Of a stretch of DNA of 64,000 nt, positions 50,204-58,412 are shown one piece after another. Source of the DNA: Fibrobacter sp. UWEL. Lineage in GTDB: Bacteria > Fibrobacterota > Fibrobacteria > Fibrobacterales > Fibrobacteraceae. The position numbers were made by a program, and so were the translations under genes. The notes below the pieces were generated by a model, which saw only the letters and a list, made by a program, of their open reading frames with translations, was not told the origin of the DNA and did not search any database. The first letter of the stretch is position 1; every line of letters begins with the position of its first letter. Location of the stretch: positions 1 through 64,000 of the forward strand of contig NZ_FRBE01000019.1 in NCBI RefSeq assembly GCF_900142535.1, in the 5' to 3' direction.

Positions 50204-52508
50204 TCTAACTTCCTTTGCAAAGAGGGTTGCTGCGGCAGCCCTTCTTGCTGTACCCGCTTTTGCAGAAACACCTGCGGTGACCGATTCTGCGGCGCCGGCA
50301 AACGTTCCGGTTCTGGACGCACTTGTAAAATCCGTGACGGAATCTCCCGCAGATTCTCTTGCGGATTCTGCCTCCTTAAATGAATCCGCACCTCGTTCCG
50401 CCAGTGATATAAAATCCGTCCTGTATCTTGGGGGCGGTGATCGTTCCCCTTGGTTCTATCTCGGGGTCTTGTACGCTATTGAGGAATACGGCGTCCCCGT
50501 AGATTCCATTGTAGGTACGTCCTGGGGCGCCTGGGTAGGTTCCCTCTGGAGCCGCGGTATCGCAGTAGATGAAATCCAGCGCCTCCTGTTGCATCCGTCT
50601 ATTGTTTCTTACGTGGGGAATGATCTTTCCCTCGAGAAAATGCACTCCAAGGAAGGTCAACCAATTGCCGTTTCCCCCAAGGGAATTTCCTCCTTGCGTC
50701 AGCGTTTCACCCTTCAGGTGGACTCCGCGGGTCACGTCAAGCGAAATCTGCTCCCTCTGGAAATGGACTCCGTCTATCTTCAACGTTCAATCGCTCGCCT
50801 TCGCTTTCAGGAAATGCTTTACCGCCAGCGCGGTAAGCAGGTGATTCCTTTCTCGGTACAAGGCTGTGACGGAAACGTCCTAGATAATAAGGTGGAGACG
50901 GTCATTAATAGCCTTCCCCTGTGGGATGAAGCAAATTCTGCCGGGACAATATCAGGGGAAATTTGCCCCCACTATGCAGTCCCTCTGGAAGACCGCGCCG
51001 ATGAAGTTTCCCTCATTGCGGTTGCGGAACCTCTCCGTAGTGAATACAAGGGCGATGCCCGCAAGGGAGTGCTGTTTAAGCAGGCTGCCGCTACTCTTTC
51101 GACTCAACCTGGCGTAATCATTCGCGCCCATATGGTTCAGGATACTTCCCGCAATGCCTGGATCCAGGCGGGCTTTACCGCACTGGAACGTAAGCTTCCC
51201 GAAATGGATCGACTGGCTGGCCGTAAGGTGGATTACTCTAAACGTCACAACCCGTCGGCACTTCCCTGGTTCCGCTTTACGCCCTCCTTTGACGGAGTTT
51301 CTGCGGAGGTGATGACCGCTGCACAGTCTCACTGGACGGAATCGGATACGGGGTTTGTGGCGCCCATAAATTATGCCCTCAGCGTTGCGGAAAATCCTGC
51401 CTATGACTCCTTGCGTTTCTCCATGATGCCCAATGGGGAATTGCTGGTGGGCACTGCGGTTCACCCTACCTTTGATCTTGCTGCAGGCGTTTTCGGATCC
51501 AATGCCATTGGCGCTAACGGCTATCTGGAAGCTACCGTCAACTACATTGACCAGATGGAAATTCAACTGGCCTTGAAGGGATTCTGGGGCAGTTCCTCCT
51601 ACGGATTTACCCCTCGCCTTGATATTTCCAGACTTTGGAATAAACATTGGGCGGTTCAGTTTGGCTACGACTTGATGAAGCTGCGCCCGCTGAAGTCTTT
51701 TAATAACGATATCGATTCTACCGTTAGGATAAACAGCGAGGAACGAAACGACTTTACCATGTCCCTGGTGTATCGCTTGAATCGCGAACAGACTGCATCG
51801 GTGGATTTCCTTTTCGGCAAGAGAATTTTTGAAATGGATACGTCTCTTTATGGAAGAGATCCCATCAAGACATATCCTGTTTCTCCTGCGTTCCACTATA
51901 GCTTCAAGCGGGGCGAAGACAACCGGTGGTTCTCTACGGAAGGATTCTCCCTGGAGGGCATTGCCGGCTTACAGAGTGTCAGTTTTGACTTCGGCGTGAA
52001 TGACGTGATTCCTATTTACTGGAAGTTCATTCTGGATGCTCGCTATACAGGTTCTCCCAAGCCATTCGTGACGTTTACTGCAAGTGCCTCTGCCGGATTT
52101 GAACGCTATCATGAAGATGGTTACGGCTATGTGGTTCCCGCGTCCTTTGGCTATGCCCCGCTGGATTTGGTGTACATGCTTCACGCCAATGCAACACCCT
52201 GGTCCAGCCAGTGGAACGATCCGGAACTCTCTTCTCACGGATACGCACTTCTGCGAGGAAGCGTTTCTTTCCACAACAAGAATCTAGGCCTTTGGATCTT
52301 TGGCGCTTATTTCCATGATTTGAATGAGAATCCCTACGCCACCTTGCGTCCCAACAAGTTTGTTCTGGAACCGGCCCTGCGATTCAACTATAAGTCCATC
52401 AGCATCTATGCTGGCATGAACCGTATTGTGGATCAGAACAACCTGAAGGATCTGAAGAACTTCAAGGAATACACTTATTTCATTCGCGTTGGAGAATACG
52501 AATTCTAG
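50175..52508 (+). CDS. patatin-like protein fused to outer-membrane barrel
   Basis: About 778 residues from the ATG at 50175, which overlaps the previous gene by 29 nt and gives a signal peptide (VAAAALLAVPAFA). Residues about 75-300 are patatin-like: YLGGGDRSPWFYLGVLYAIEEY corresponds to the oxyanion region and GTSWGAW (Ser116) to the nucleophile elbow. The second catalytic residue, Asp of DG[GA], aligns with SGEICPHYAVP (Ser260), so the dyad seems broken. Residues about 400-778 are a BamA/Omp85-like or general outer-membrane barrel ending in VGEYEF. The layout resembles the PlpD type Vd autotransporter or FCB patatin-barrel proteins. A lipase role is doubtful; an outer-membrane structural or assembly role is possible. 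Confidence 0.75.
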   Translation: MYPILRYWDSLTSFAKRVAAAALLAVPAFAETPAVTDSAAPANVPVLDALVKSVTESPADSLADSASLNESAPRSASDIKSVLYLGGGDRSPWFYLGVLYAIEEYGVPVDSIVGTSWGAWVGSLWSRGIAVDEIQRLLLHPSIVSYVGNDLSLEKMHSKEGQPIAVSPKGISSLRQRFTLQVDSAGHVKRNLLPLEMDSVYLQRSIARLRFQEMLYRQRGKQVIPFSVQGCDGNVLDNKVETVINSLPLWDEANSAGTISGEICPHYAVPLEDRADEVSLIAVAEPLRSEYKGDARKGVLFKQAAATLSTQPGVIIRAHMVQDTSRNAWIQAGFTALERKLPEMDRLAGRKVDYSKRHNPSALPWFRFTPSFDGVSAEVMTAAQSHWTESDTGFVAPINYALSVAENPAYDSLRFSMMPNGELLVGTAVHPTFDLAAGVFGSNAIGANGYLEATVNYIDQMEIQLALKGFWGSSSYGFTPRLDISRLWNKHWAVQFGYDLMKLRPLKSFNNDIDSTVRINSEERNDFTMSLVYRLNREQTASVDFLFGKRIFEMDTSLYGRDPIKTYPVSPAFHYSFKRGEDNRWFSTEGFSLEGIAGLQSVSFDFGVNDVIPIYWKFILDARYTGSPKPFVTFTASASAGFERYHEDGYGYVVPASFGYAPLDLVYMLHANATPWSSQWNDPELSSHGYALLRGSVSFHNKNLGLWIFGAYFHDLNENPYATLRPNKFVLEPALRFNYKSISIYAGMNRIVDQNNLKDLKNFKEYTYFIRVGEYEF

Positions 52509-52525
52509 AACACTAGCCTAGTATT

Positions 52526-53863
52526 CTAGACGACTCCAAGGGTCTTCCAGTTGCCTCGGCGCCAGCGGATGTAATTCACGATGGATCGGTAGAATTCGTC
52601 TGCCGCCATGCCAAGCCAAATGCCAGCAAGGCCCAAGTCCAATACAAAGCCAAGGAACAATGCGGTGCCTAAGCCGCAGGTCCACATCATGGTGGAACCA
52701 ACGATTGCAGGGAACTTGGAATCTCCGGATGCGCGGAGTGCTGCCGTAATCGTCATGTTTGCCGCCTTGAAAGGCTGCAGCACTACATCACACCAAAGAC
52801 AGATTTGCCCAAGCCGCTGGATTTCAGGGTCCAGTGTGTAGAAGGACATGAGTTTTGTTCCGCATAGTGCCACAATCAGTGCGACAATAAAACCGCTGCT
52901 ACATCCGGCTGCAAGACTTTGATGGAGCCTTCTGTTGGCCTTGTCATAATCGTGAGCGCCTACCAGATGGGCCACCAGGATCTGGTTTCCGCTACTGAGT
53001 CCCACACTCAGGATGACCGCAAGCATGGCGAAGTTGGCGCTAAAGATACGTGCGGTCATGGCGGTAATACCCAGGTGCACAATAATGGCGGTCAGTACCA
53101 CCTGGAAAATCTGAAAGCTTACCGGCTCGATTGCGGCGGGAACACCAATGCGGATCCAGTCCGGCAGAATCACGCGGGAACGCTTGAAGTCCGTGTTACG
53201 AATTTTATGGTGGATTTTGAACTTCAGAATGATATACAGGACGATGCTGGAAATCAGCCAGGAGAGCATGGTGGCGATGGCCACGCCCTTGACGCCCATC
53301 TTGGGAAATCCCAGATAGCCATTCAGGAAGATGATGTTCATGATGGCGTTGGAAATGATGGTAATGATGTTTCCCACCAGGTTCCAGACGGTCAGTCCGT
53401 GTGTAGCAATCAAGGACGTGAGGGTGGTCTGCAGGGACCTGAAGGCAAACCCGAAGGAGACGATGTACAGGAACTCGTAACCGTAGGTAGCCGCATCTCC
53501 TGTAAGTCCCATCCAGCTGACGATGTTATGGGACAGCGGGAGGGTGATGAACATGATGGCAATCCCCAGAAGGAGGCTTCCCAGCAGGACCATGGTCTGG
53601 GTGGTGCCAGCCTGGCGGGGACGTTCAGCTCCCATGAACTGGGAGGCAATGCTGGCACCTGCTTGTGAGAATGCAGTAATGGCCATGAAGATTGCGCCAA
53701 GAATGGGACCCAACGCACCCACACCTGCCGCTGCCGTTTCTGATGTACGGGCCAGGAACCAGCTGTCCATCATGGGCTGGCAAGTTGCAATACCGAAGGT
53801 AAGAAATAGAGGCCAGGAAAGGCTTAAAAGGGAACGATCTTTAACTTGCACATTCTTCTGCAT
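52526..53863 (-). CDS. MATE-family efflux transporter
   Basis: This 445-residue inner-membrane exporter of the multidrug and toxic compound extrusion type has about twelve transmembrane segments in two homologous halves. Segments such as FGIATCQPMMDSWFLARTSE at the start, TQTMVLLGSLLLG, and GVPAAIEPVSFQIFQVVLTA in the second half fit the family. It would use a Na+ or H+ gradient. The substrate is unknown. The ATG at 53861-53863 follows a TAATTTTA element by 4 nt with no Shine-Dalgarno site, suggesting a leaderless mRNA. It is convergent with the patatin-barrel gene (17 bp). Confidence 0.92.
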   Translation of the reverse strand: MQKNVQVKDRSLLSLSWPLFLTFGIATCQPMMDSWFLARTSETAAAGVGALGPILGAIFMAITAFSQAGASIASQFMGAERPRQAGTTQTMVLLGSLLLGIAIMFITLPLSHNIVSWMGLTGDAATYGYEFLYIVSFGFAFRSLQTTLTSLIATHGLTVWNLVGNIITIISNAIMNIIFLNGYLGFPKMGVKGVAIATMLSWLISSIVLYIILKFKIHHKIRNTDFKRSRVILPDWIRIGVPAAIEPVSFQIFQVVLTAIIVHLGITAMTARIFSANFAMLAVILSVGLSSGNQILVAHLVGAHDYDKANRRLHQSLAAGCSSGFIVALIVALCGTKLMSFYTLDPEIQRLGQICLWCDVVLQPFKAANMTITAALRASGDSKFPAIVGSTMMWTCGLGTALFLGFVLDLGLAGIWLGMAADEFYRSIVNYIRWRRGNWKTLGVV

Positions 53864-53879
53864 GCCCTAAAATTAGAAA

Positions 53880-53895
53880 TGCAGGATTTCTCCTG
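53880..53895. other. small hairpin upstream of the MATE gene
   Basis: GCAGGA-tttc-TCCTGC lies just upstream of the MATE -7 element. It may be part of the MATE control region or an mRNA end. Confidence 0.35.
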
Positions 53896-53946
53896 CTAGC
53901 TAAAAAAAGAATGCTTTTGTATACAACTGTATAACGTGTACTAAAT

Positions 53947-53975
53947 GATGCAAGGGGACTGCCGTCCCCTTGTGC
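53947..53975 (-). repeat. GATGCAAGGGG palindromic element after mltG
   Basis: CAAGGGGAC-tgcc-GTCCCCTTG at 53951-53972 with the GATG flank. It starts immediately downstream of the mltG stop codon and is likely part of its transcript end, although no T-run follows. Confidence 0.75.
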
Positions 53976-54989
53976 CTATCGTTCTCCGCGGTTCTTGGCG
54001 GCTACGTCTTTATACTTATTGTGGTCAGCCAGGGTGCTGCTGAAGAAGTGGGTCATGGATCCATCGTCCTTGGCCACAAAATACAGGGCGTCCGTAGTAG
54101 CGGGGTAAAGTGCTGCTTCAATGGCCTTACGTCCAGGATTGGAAATGGGACCGGGCATCAGGCCCTTGAACTTGCGGGTGTTGTAAGGGCTGTCGCTGTT
54201 CAACTGGCTCTTGTAGATAGGGCCTGTCAAATTCTTGAAGATGAACCTGACCGTGGGGTCGGCGCCTAGAGGCATGCCGATGCGCAGACGGTTGTGGAAC
54301 ACTCCTGCGATGAGAGGGCGTTCAGAGGGAATGCCGGTTTCTTCTTCCACCACGCTGGCAAGTGTCAGCACTTTATGCCAACTGCCTAGGGTGGACCACA
54401 TGGAGCCGTTGGACTTTTCCTTGAGCTCATCACGGAGCTTCAGGTTGGCTGCCACCATCTGCTTCAGGATGGTTTCTTCCGTAGCGTCGATGGGGAAGGG
54501 GTAGGTGTCGGGAAGGAGGTAGCCTTCCAGAGTGTTGGCTTCAAGACCCAAGGACTTGGCGAACTTGCTGTCCTGGACCAGGGCGTTCCAGCGGTTCTCG
54601 TCCAGCTTGGGGAATGCCTTCTTCAGGTAGGCGGGCATTTCCCAGGAGGCTCGACCTTCGGGGATGGTTGCCTTTCTCACGGCGTTCTTGCCGCTTTCAA
54701 TGATGGCGAAAACCTGAGGAAGAGTTTGTTCCGGGGGGATTTCGAACCAACCAGCCTTCAGAGCCGGTTTAAGCTTGCGGCTGATAAGCTTATAGGCCAG
54801 TTCGTCGTCCCAAATTCCGTTATCCTTGAGGATGTGAAAAACCTTGGTGGGGGAGCTGCCTTTGGGGACCTGAATGAGGACAATTTCCTGGTTATTGGAG
54901 GTTTTGTCCATGTTTGGCTGTACGTAAAACAGGAAAGCACCCGCTGCCAGGGCCAAAATAAGCGCTAAAACAAGTAAAATCTTCTTCAT
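53976..54989 (-). CDS. mltG: endolytic murein transglycosylase
   Basis: This 337-residue MltG (YceG family) cleaves nascent peptidoglycan at the inner membrane and is thought to end glycan strands. An N-terminal membrane anchor (ILLVLALILALAAGAFLFYV) is followed by a LysM-like region and the catalytic domain with LASVVEEETGIPSERPLIAG (catalytic Glu near 217) and VFHNRLRIGMPLGADPTV. LPDTYPFP and YNTRKFKGLMPGPISNPG are further hallmark stretches. Its promoter places the transcription start at or next to the ATG. It is monocistronic. Confidence 0.95.
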   Translation of the reverse strand: MKKILLVLALILALAAGAFLFYVQPNMDKTSNNQEIVLIQVPKGSSPTKVFHILKDNGIWDDELAYKLISRKLKPALKAGWFEIPPEQTLPQVFAIIESGKNAVRKATIPEGRASWEMPAYLKKAFPKLDENRWNALVQDSKFAKSLGLEANTLEGYLLPDTYPFPIDATEETILKQMVAANLKLRDELKEKSNGSMWSTLGSWHKVLTLASVVEEETGIPSERPLIAGVFHNRLRIGMPLGADPTVRFIFKNLTGPIYKSQLNSDSPYNTRKFKGLMPGPISNPGRKAIEAALYPATTDALYFVAKDDGSMTHFFSSTLADHNKYKDVAAKNRGER

Positions 54990-54995
54990 AGAGCA

Positions 54996-55027
54996 AAAAT
55001 TTAAAAGAAAATTTGACGAAAAGCAAA
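54996..55027 (-). promoter_or_regulatory. Bacteroidota-like promoter of mltG
   Basis: On the minus strand TTTG (55027-55024), 20 nt, TAAATTTT (55003-54996). The ATG follows 6 nt later with no Shine-Dalgarno sequence. Confidence 0.5.
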
Positions 55028-55084
55028 AATAAAAGGTATATTCCTATTGCATTTTGAAATTTTACCCTGTTTCTGAGGATTGAT

Positions 55085-55519
55085 ATGAAAAAGGTGCTCT
55101 TTATTGCTCTCGCTGTGCTGGTAAGCATGTCCTTTGCTGCAAATAAGGTTAAGTCCAAGCTCGGCGACGTTGAACTGACCAAGGAAAAAGGCGGTTCCTC
55201 TGTAGTCTGCACCGCAGGCTTTAATGATGAAATGACCATTATTAAGGAAGCTGATACCGACGTGCTCGTTAAGGGTTCTTGCGGTCAGGGTTGGGTTCCT
55301 AAGTCTAAGATTGAATACGTTGCTCAGAAGGCTGGCGATAAGTCCATGACCTTGGACGACCAGGACATCGTGGGCTGGCTGGATAACCCGTCTGCAGTGT
55401 TCGTGTTGGAAAACGATGATGTCGACTTCGATGGCGTGAACATCGATCGTGACTTCAAGGAATACCTCCAGCACACCATGGACCGCGAACAGACCGAAAT
55501 GCGTAATAATGAGAACTAA
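55085..55519 (+). CDS. small secreted protein of unknown function
   Basis: A 144-residue exported protein with the signal MKKVLFIALAVLVSMSFA, cut before ANKVKSK. The mature part has two cysteines (VVCTAG and GSCGQGW) about 26 residues apart that could form a disulfide, a compact beta-rich centre with VLVKGSCGQGWVPKSKIEYV resembling an SH3-like strand arrangement, and an acidic C-terminal helix. No family was recognised. It is divergent from mltG (95 bp) and followed by an extended hairpin. CTGAGGATTGAT precedes the ATG, with GAGG as ribosome site. Confidence 0.78.
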   Translation: MKKVLFIALAVLVSMSFAANKVKSKLGDVELTKEKGGSSVVCTAGFNDEMTIIKEADTDVLVKGSCGQGWVPKSKIEYVAQKAGDKSMTLDDQDIVGWLDNPSAVFVLENDDVDFDGVNIDRDFKEYLQHTMDREQTEMRNNEN

Positions 55520-55525
55520 TTAAGG

Positions 55526-55583
55526 GAATACAAGAAATCCCTTTAGAACGCCTCGCTAAAAAAAGCGGGGCTTTCTTGTATTC
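55526..55583 (+). terminator. nested terminator hairpin
   Basis: The inner stem GCCtCGCT/AGCGgGGC is followed by CTTTC. An outer pair GAATACAAG (55526-55534) and CTTGTATTC (55575-55583) can extend it into a cruciform. Confidence 0.75.
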
Positions 55584-55615
55584 AGGGGAAGGGGGAAGCG
55601 TCCCCCCTTCCCCTG
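55583..55615. repeat. GC-rich hairpin
   Basis: CAGGGGAAGGGGGA and TCCCCCCTTCCCCTG form a 14-bp near-perfect stem right after the terminator. It is reminiscent of the gene-end GGGG/CCCC elements elsewhere in the window. Confidence 0.65.
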
Positions 55616-55833
55616 GACCCTTTTCCCCCGACGTCTTTCTTCTTCTTGCTCTTGTTTTGGATCCTCGCTTGGTTTGAAAGCGGGGTCTTTTGTTTCTTTT
55701 GGGCTTGGAAATTGTAGCACAGTGGGCACAGTTGTGTACGATTTTCACTTTGCGGGTGGTGTTGCTCTTGTTGCTCGGATATAAATTCTTTTTTGGTGGA
55801 TGAAACGATTGGATTAAACAAGAGGAATTGTTT

Positions 55834-58245
55834 ATGAAGAAGATGTTTGGATTAGGAATGGCAATTCTTGCCCTTTCTTCTATGGCTTTCGGCCGCGTAG
55901 GTCCTGTGAGCCAGTACGGTCAGCTTCAGGCTGGTAAAAACGCAAACGGTAAGGGCCAGATTTACGGCGCCTGTAAGGGTGTTACTTCTGGTAATGAAGT
56001 CCAGGTTCAGGGGATGAGCCTTTTCTGGTCCATTTCCGAGGCTGATGGTGGTCAGTACTGGACCAAGGATATCGTAGATGGTCTCGTCCAGAAGCAGAAT
56101 ATCCAGATTATTCGTGCCCCCATGGGCGTGGACGAAGACTGGAGCGAAGGTAACTACTTCACCAAGACGAATTATCACCAGGGCCTCATGAACAATGTGG
56201 TCCAGGCCGCTATCGATAACGACATTTATGTCATCATCGACTACCATTCTCACCATGCTCACGAAGGTGTAGAAAACGCAAAGACGTTCTTCAAGACCAT
56301 GGCTGAAAAGTATGGTAAGTACGATAACGTGATTTTCGAAATTTATAATGAACCTCTTGAAGGTACCAGCTGGTCTTCCATCAAGACCTATGCGGATCAG
56401 GTGATTAGCGTTATCCGTACCTATTCCGACAACCTGATTGTGGTGGGTACTCGCGCCTGGGACCAGTATCCTAACGAAGCTCTCGACAATCCCATTAACG
56501 ACAAGAACGTTGCCTATACGTTCCACTTCTACGCTGGCGAAGACCCCTATCGCCATACAACCTCCAAGGAAGGTGCCAATGCGGTTCAGGCAATGAACGG
56601 TGGCCTTTCCGTGTTCGTTACGGAATGGGGTACTTCTGCTCCCAGCGGCAATGGTGGCTTTACCACCAGCTATAATGAAACCTGGCTTTCCTGGATGAAC
56701 CAGCATAAGCTTTCCGGTGCAAACTGGTCTGTTTCCGCTAAGGGTGAAACGGCTTCCTATTTCAACGGATCCGCCTGGAACTATTCCGAAAGCGGTCAGT
56801 GGGTAAATTCCAATGTCTTCAGCAAGCTGCCTACTTCCTACACGGCTTGCTCAGGTTCATCTGGTGAACTAATCCCTGTGATTGGAGGCTCCGCTGCTTC
56901 TAGCTCCAGTATTGAAGTTCCTGCAGGTTATACTGATTACATTGATGACTTTGAAGATGGCGATTCCCTGTCTTATACCGGTGGCGTCTGGTATGCTTAT
57001 ACCGATAAGGATGATGGCGCAAAGTCCTCCATCACCAATAAGACTACTACGGATAAGAAGGGCAACTCCACGGGTTACCAGGTTGTTGTTACCAGCGATA
57101 ATGGCAGCAAGTATATGGGCGCTCTGACTGGCATCAAGCTGGATCAGGGTGATTACGAATATGACCCCTATGTGGCTATGGGCGTAAAGCTGAACGCTGA
57201 TGACTCTGCCTACGATCTTTCCAGCTGTAAGACGATCAGCTACAAGTATAAGGGCGCTGCCCATAATTTCAAGGCTGAAGATACTGCGGTGAAGGATTAT
57301 GCATACCATTACATCAAGAAGTCTGCTTCTACATCCTGGACTCAGGTGAATGTTTCCTGGGATATGCTCCTGCAGCCCACTTGGACCGAAGACGAAGTGG
57401 TTCTTTCTCAGAAGCGCATCGCCAAGTTCACTTGGGAAGTGAAGGGCGACCAGAAGGGAACTCAGCCTTCTCCCGACTATCTCTACGTTGACGATGTTCG
57501 TTGCGATGGCCTTGCCATTAAGCCCGCTGTTGCTACACCTGCAAGTTCTAGCTCTGCAAAGTCCTCCTCTTCTGTTGCGTCTAGCAGCTCTGCAAAATCT
57601 TCCAGCTCCAAGGCCCCTGAGCCTGCCGAAGGGTCTTCCAGTTCTTCTGCGAAGTCTAGCTCCAGCGTTGCATCTTCTAGCAGTGTAATCCAGAGTTCCA
57701 GCAGCGTCGCACAGCCTGCATCTAGTTCCGCAGTTGTTGCAAGCGAAGCAAAGATTACCGGAAGCTTGACTCAGACGGTTGCAAAGGGCGGTTCCTTCGC
57801 TACGATCACCATCACTGGCGTAACCTCCTTCAGTCGCAATACCTATAACCTCCACTTCCTGAATATTCCTCAGCAGGCTTCCAATGGCACCGTAACCATT
57901 AGCGGAACCGTCCCGGATTATCTGCAGGAAGGATCTCTGGAAGAAACCTTGACTGTCAACGGTAAGACTGTGACCATCAAGTTGACCGTTGTCGCCGAAG
58001 GTACTCTTGCTGTGGGCCGCAAGACTGTTGCATCTCCCTTGAGTATGGCGGTGAATGGTCGCACCCTCCAGATTGCTGGTGCAAATCAGATGAATGTGGT
58101 GGTGTTCGATATGCAGGGCCGTCCGGTAATGAACTTGAAGAATACTCGGGGTGAAGTTTCCCTGGCAAATCTTTCTACCGGTAGCTATATCGTTTGCGTC
58201 CACGCTGGTTCAGCGAATATGATGAAGCGTATTACCTTGAAGTAA
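55834..58245 (+). CDS. GH5 endoglucanase with CBM-like and sorting domains
   Basis: About 803 residues from the ATG at 55834 (a TTG at 55828 is out of place for AGAGG). The signal peptide MKKMFGLGMAILALSSMAFG is followed by the GH5 barrel (about 21-345), with acid/base Glu173 in FEIYNEPLEG and nucleophile Glu264 in VTEWGTS. Residues about 364-560 (IDDFEDGDSLSYTG...) resemble a CBM11/CBM-like beta-sandwich. A Ser-rich linker (to about 640) leads to an Ig-like domain (KITGSLTQTVAKGG...) and a type-IX-like sorting tail (GSYIVCVHAGSA...ITLK). It is a beta-1,4-glucanase acting outside the cell on cellulose or related glucans. The next gene encodes a paralogue. Confidence 0.93.
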   Translation: MKKMFGLGMAILALSSMAFGRVGPVSQYGQLQAGKNANGKGQIYGACKGVTSGNEVQVQGMSLFWSISEADGGQYWTKDIVDGLVQKQNIQIIRAPMGVDEDWSEGNYFTKTNYHQGLMNNVVQAAIDNDIYVIIDYHSHHAHEGVENAKTFFKTMAEKYGKYDNVIFEIYNEPLEGTSWSSIKTYADQVISVIRTYSDNLIVVGTRAWDQYPNEALDNPINDKNVAYTFHFYAGEDPYRHTTSKEGANAVQAMNGGLSVFVTEWGTSAPSGNGGFTTSYNETWLSWMNQHKLSGANWSVSAKGETASYFNGSAWNYSESGQWVNSNVFSKLPTSYTACSGSSGELIPVIGGSAASSSSIEVPAGYTDYIDDFEDGDSLSYTGGVWYAYTDKDDGAKSSITNKTTTDKKGNSTGYQVVVTSDNGSKYMGALTGIKLDQGDYEYDPYVAMGVKLNADDSAYDLSSCKTISYKYKGAAHNFKAEDTAVKDYAYHYIKKSASTSWTQVNVSWDMLLQPTWTEDEVVLSQKRIAKFTWEVKGDQKGTQPSPDYLYVDDVRCDGLAIKPAVATPASSSSAKSSSSVASSSSAKSSSSKAPEPAEGSSSSSAKSSSSVASSSSVIQSSSSVAQPASSSAVVASEAKITGSLTQTVAKGGSFATITITGVTSFSRNTYNLHFLNIPQQASNGTVTISGTVPDYLQEGSLEETLTVNGKTVTIKLTVVAEGTLAVGRKTVASPLSMAVNGRTLQIAGANQMNVVVFDMQGRPVMNLKNTRGEVSLANLSTGSYIVCVHAGSANMMKRITLK

Positions 58246-58412
58246 TCGAAAACGAAACTAAAATAGCGGAAAGTGGCGTCCATCAGAAATGGTGGGCGTC
58301 CTTTTTGTTATCTACATCACAACCCTCGAATGTAAGTTTTTTGTGAGATAGGATTTTCCTGGATAAAAAGCTATCATTGACCCGATAAAATTTGCCTCTA
58401 CAGGAGACATGG

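Larger units (their letters stand above)
55520..55833 (+). other. 314-bp intergenic region before the first cellulase gene
   Basis: After the two hairpins, bases 55616-55833 hold no credible ORF. They are T-rich on the plus strand and contain a possible promoter around 55780-55790 (GATATAAATTC) and AGAGG at 55821-55825 as ribosome-binding site for the GH5 gene. Confidence 0.6.
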
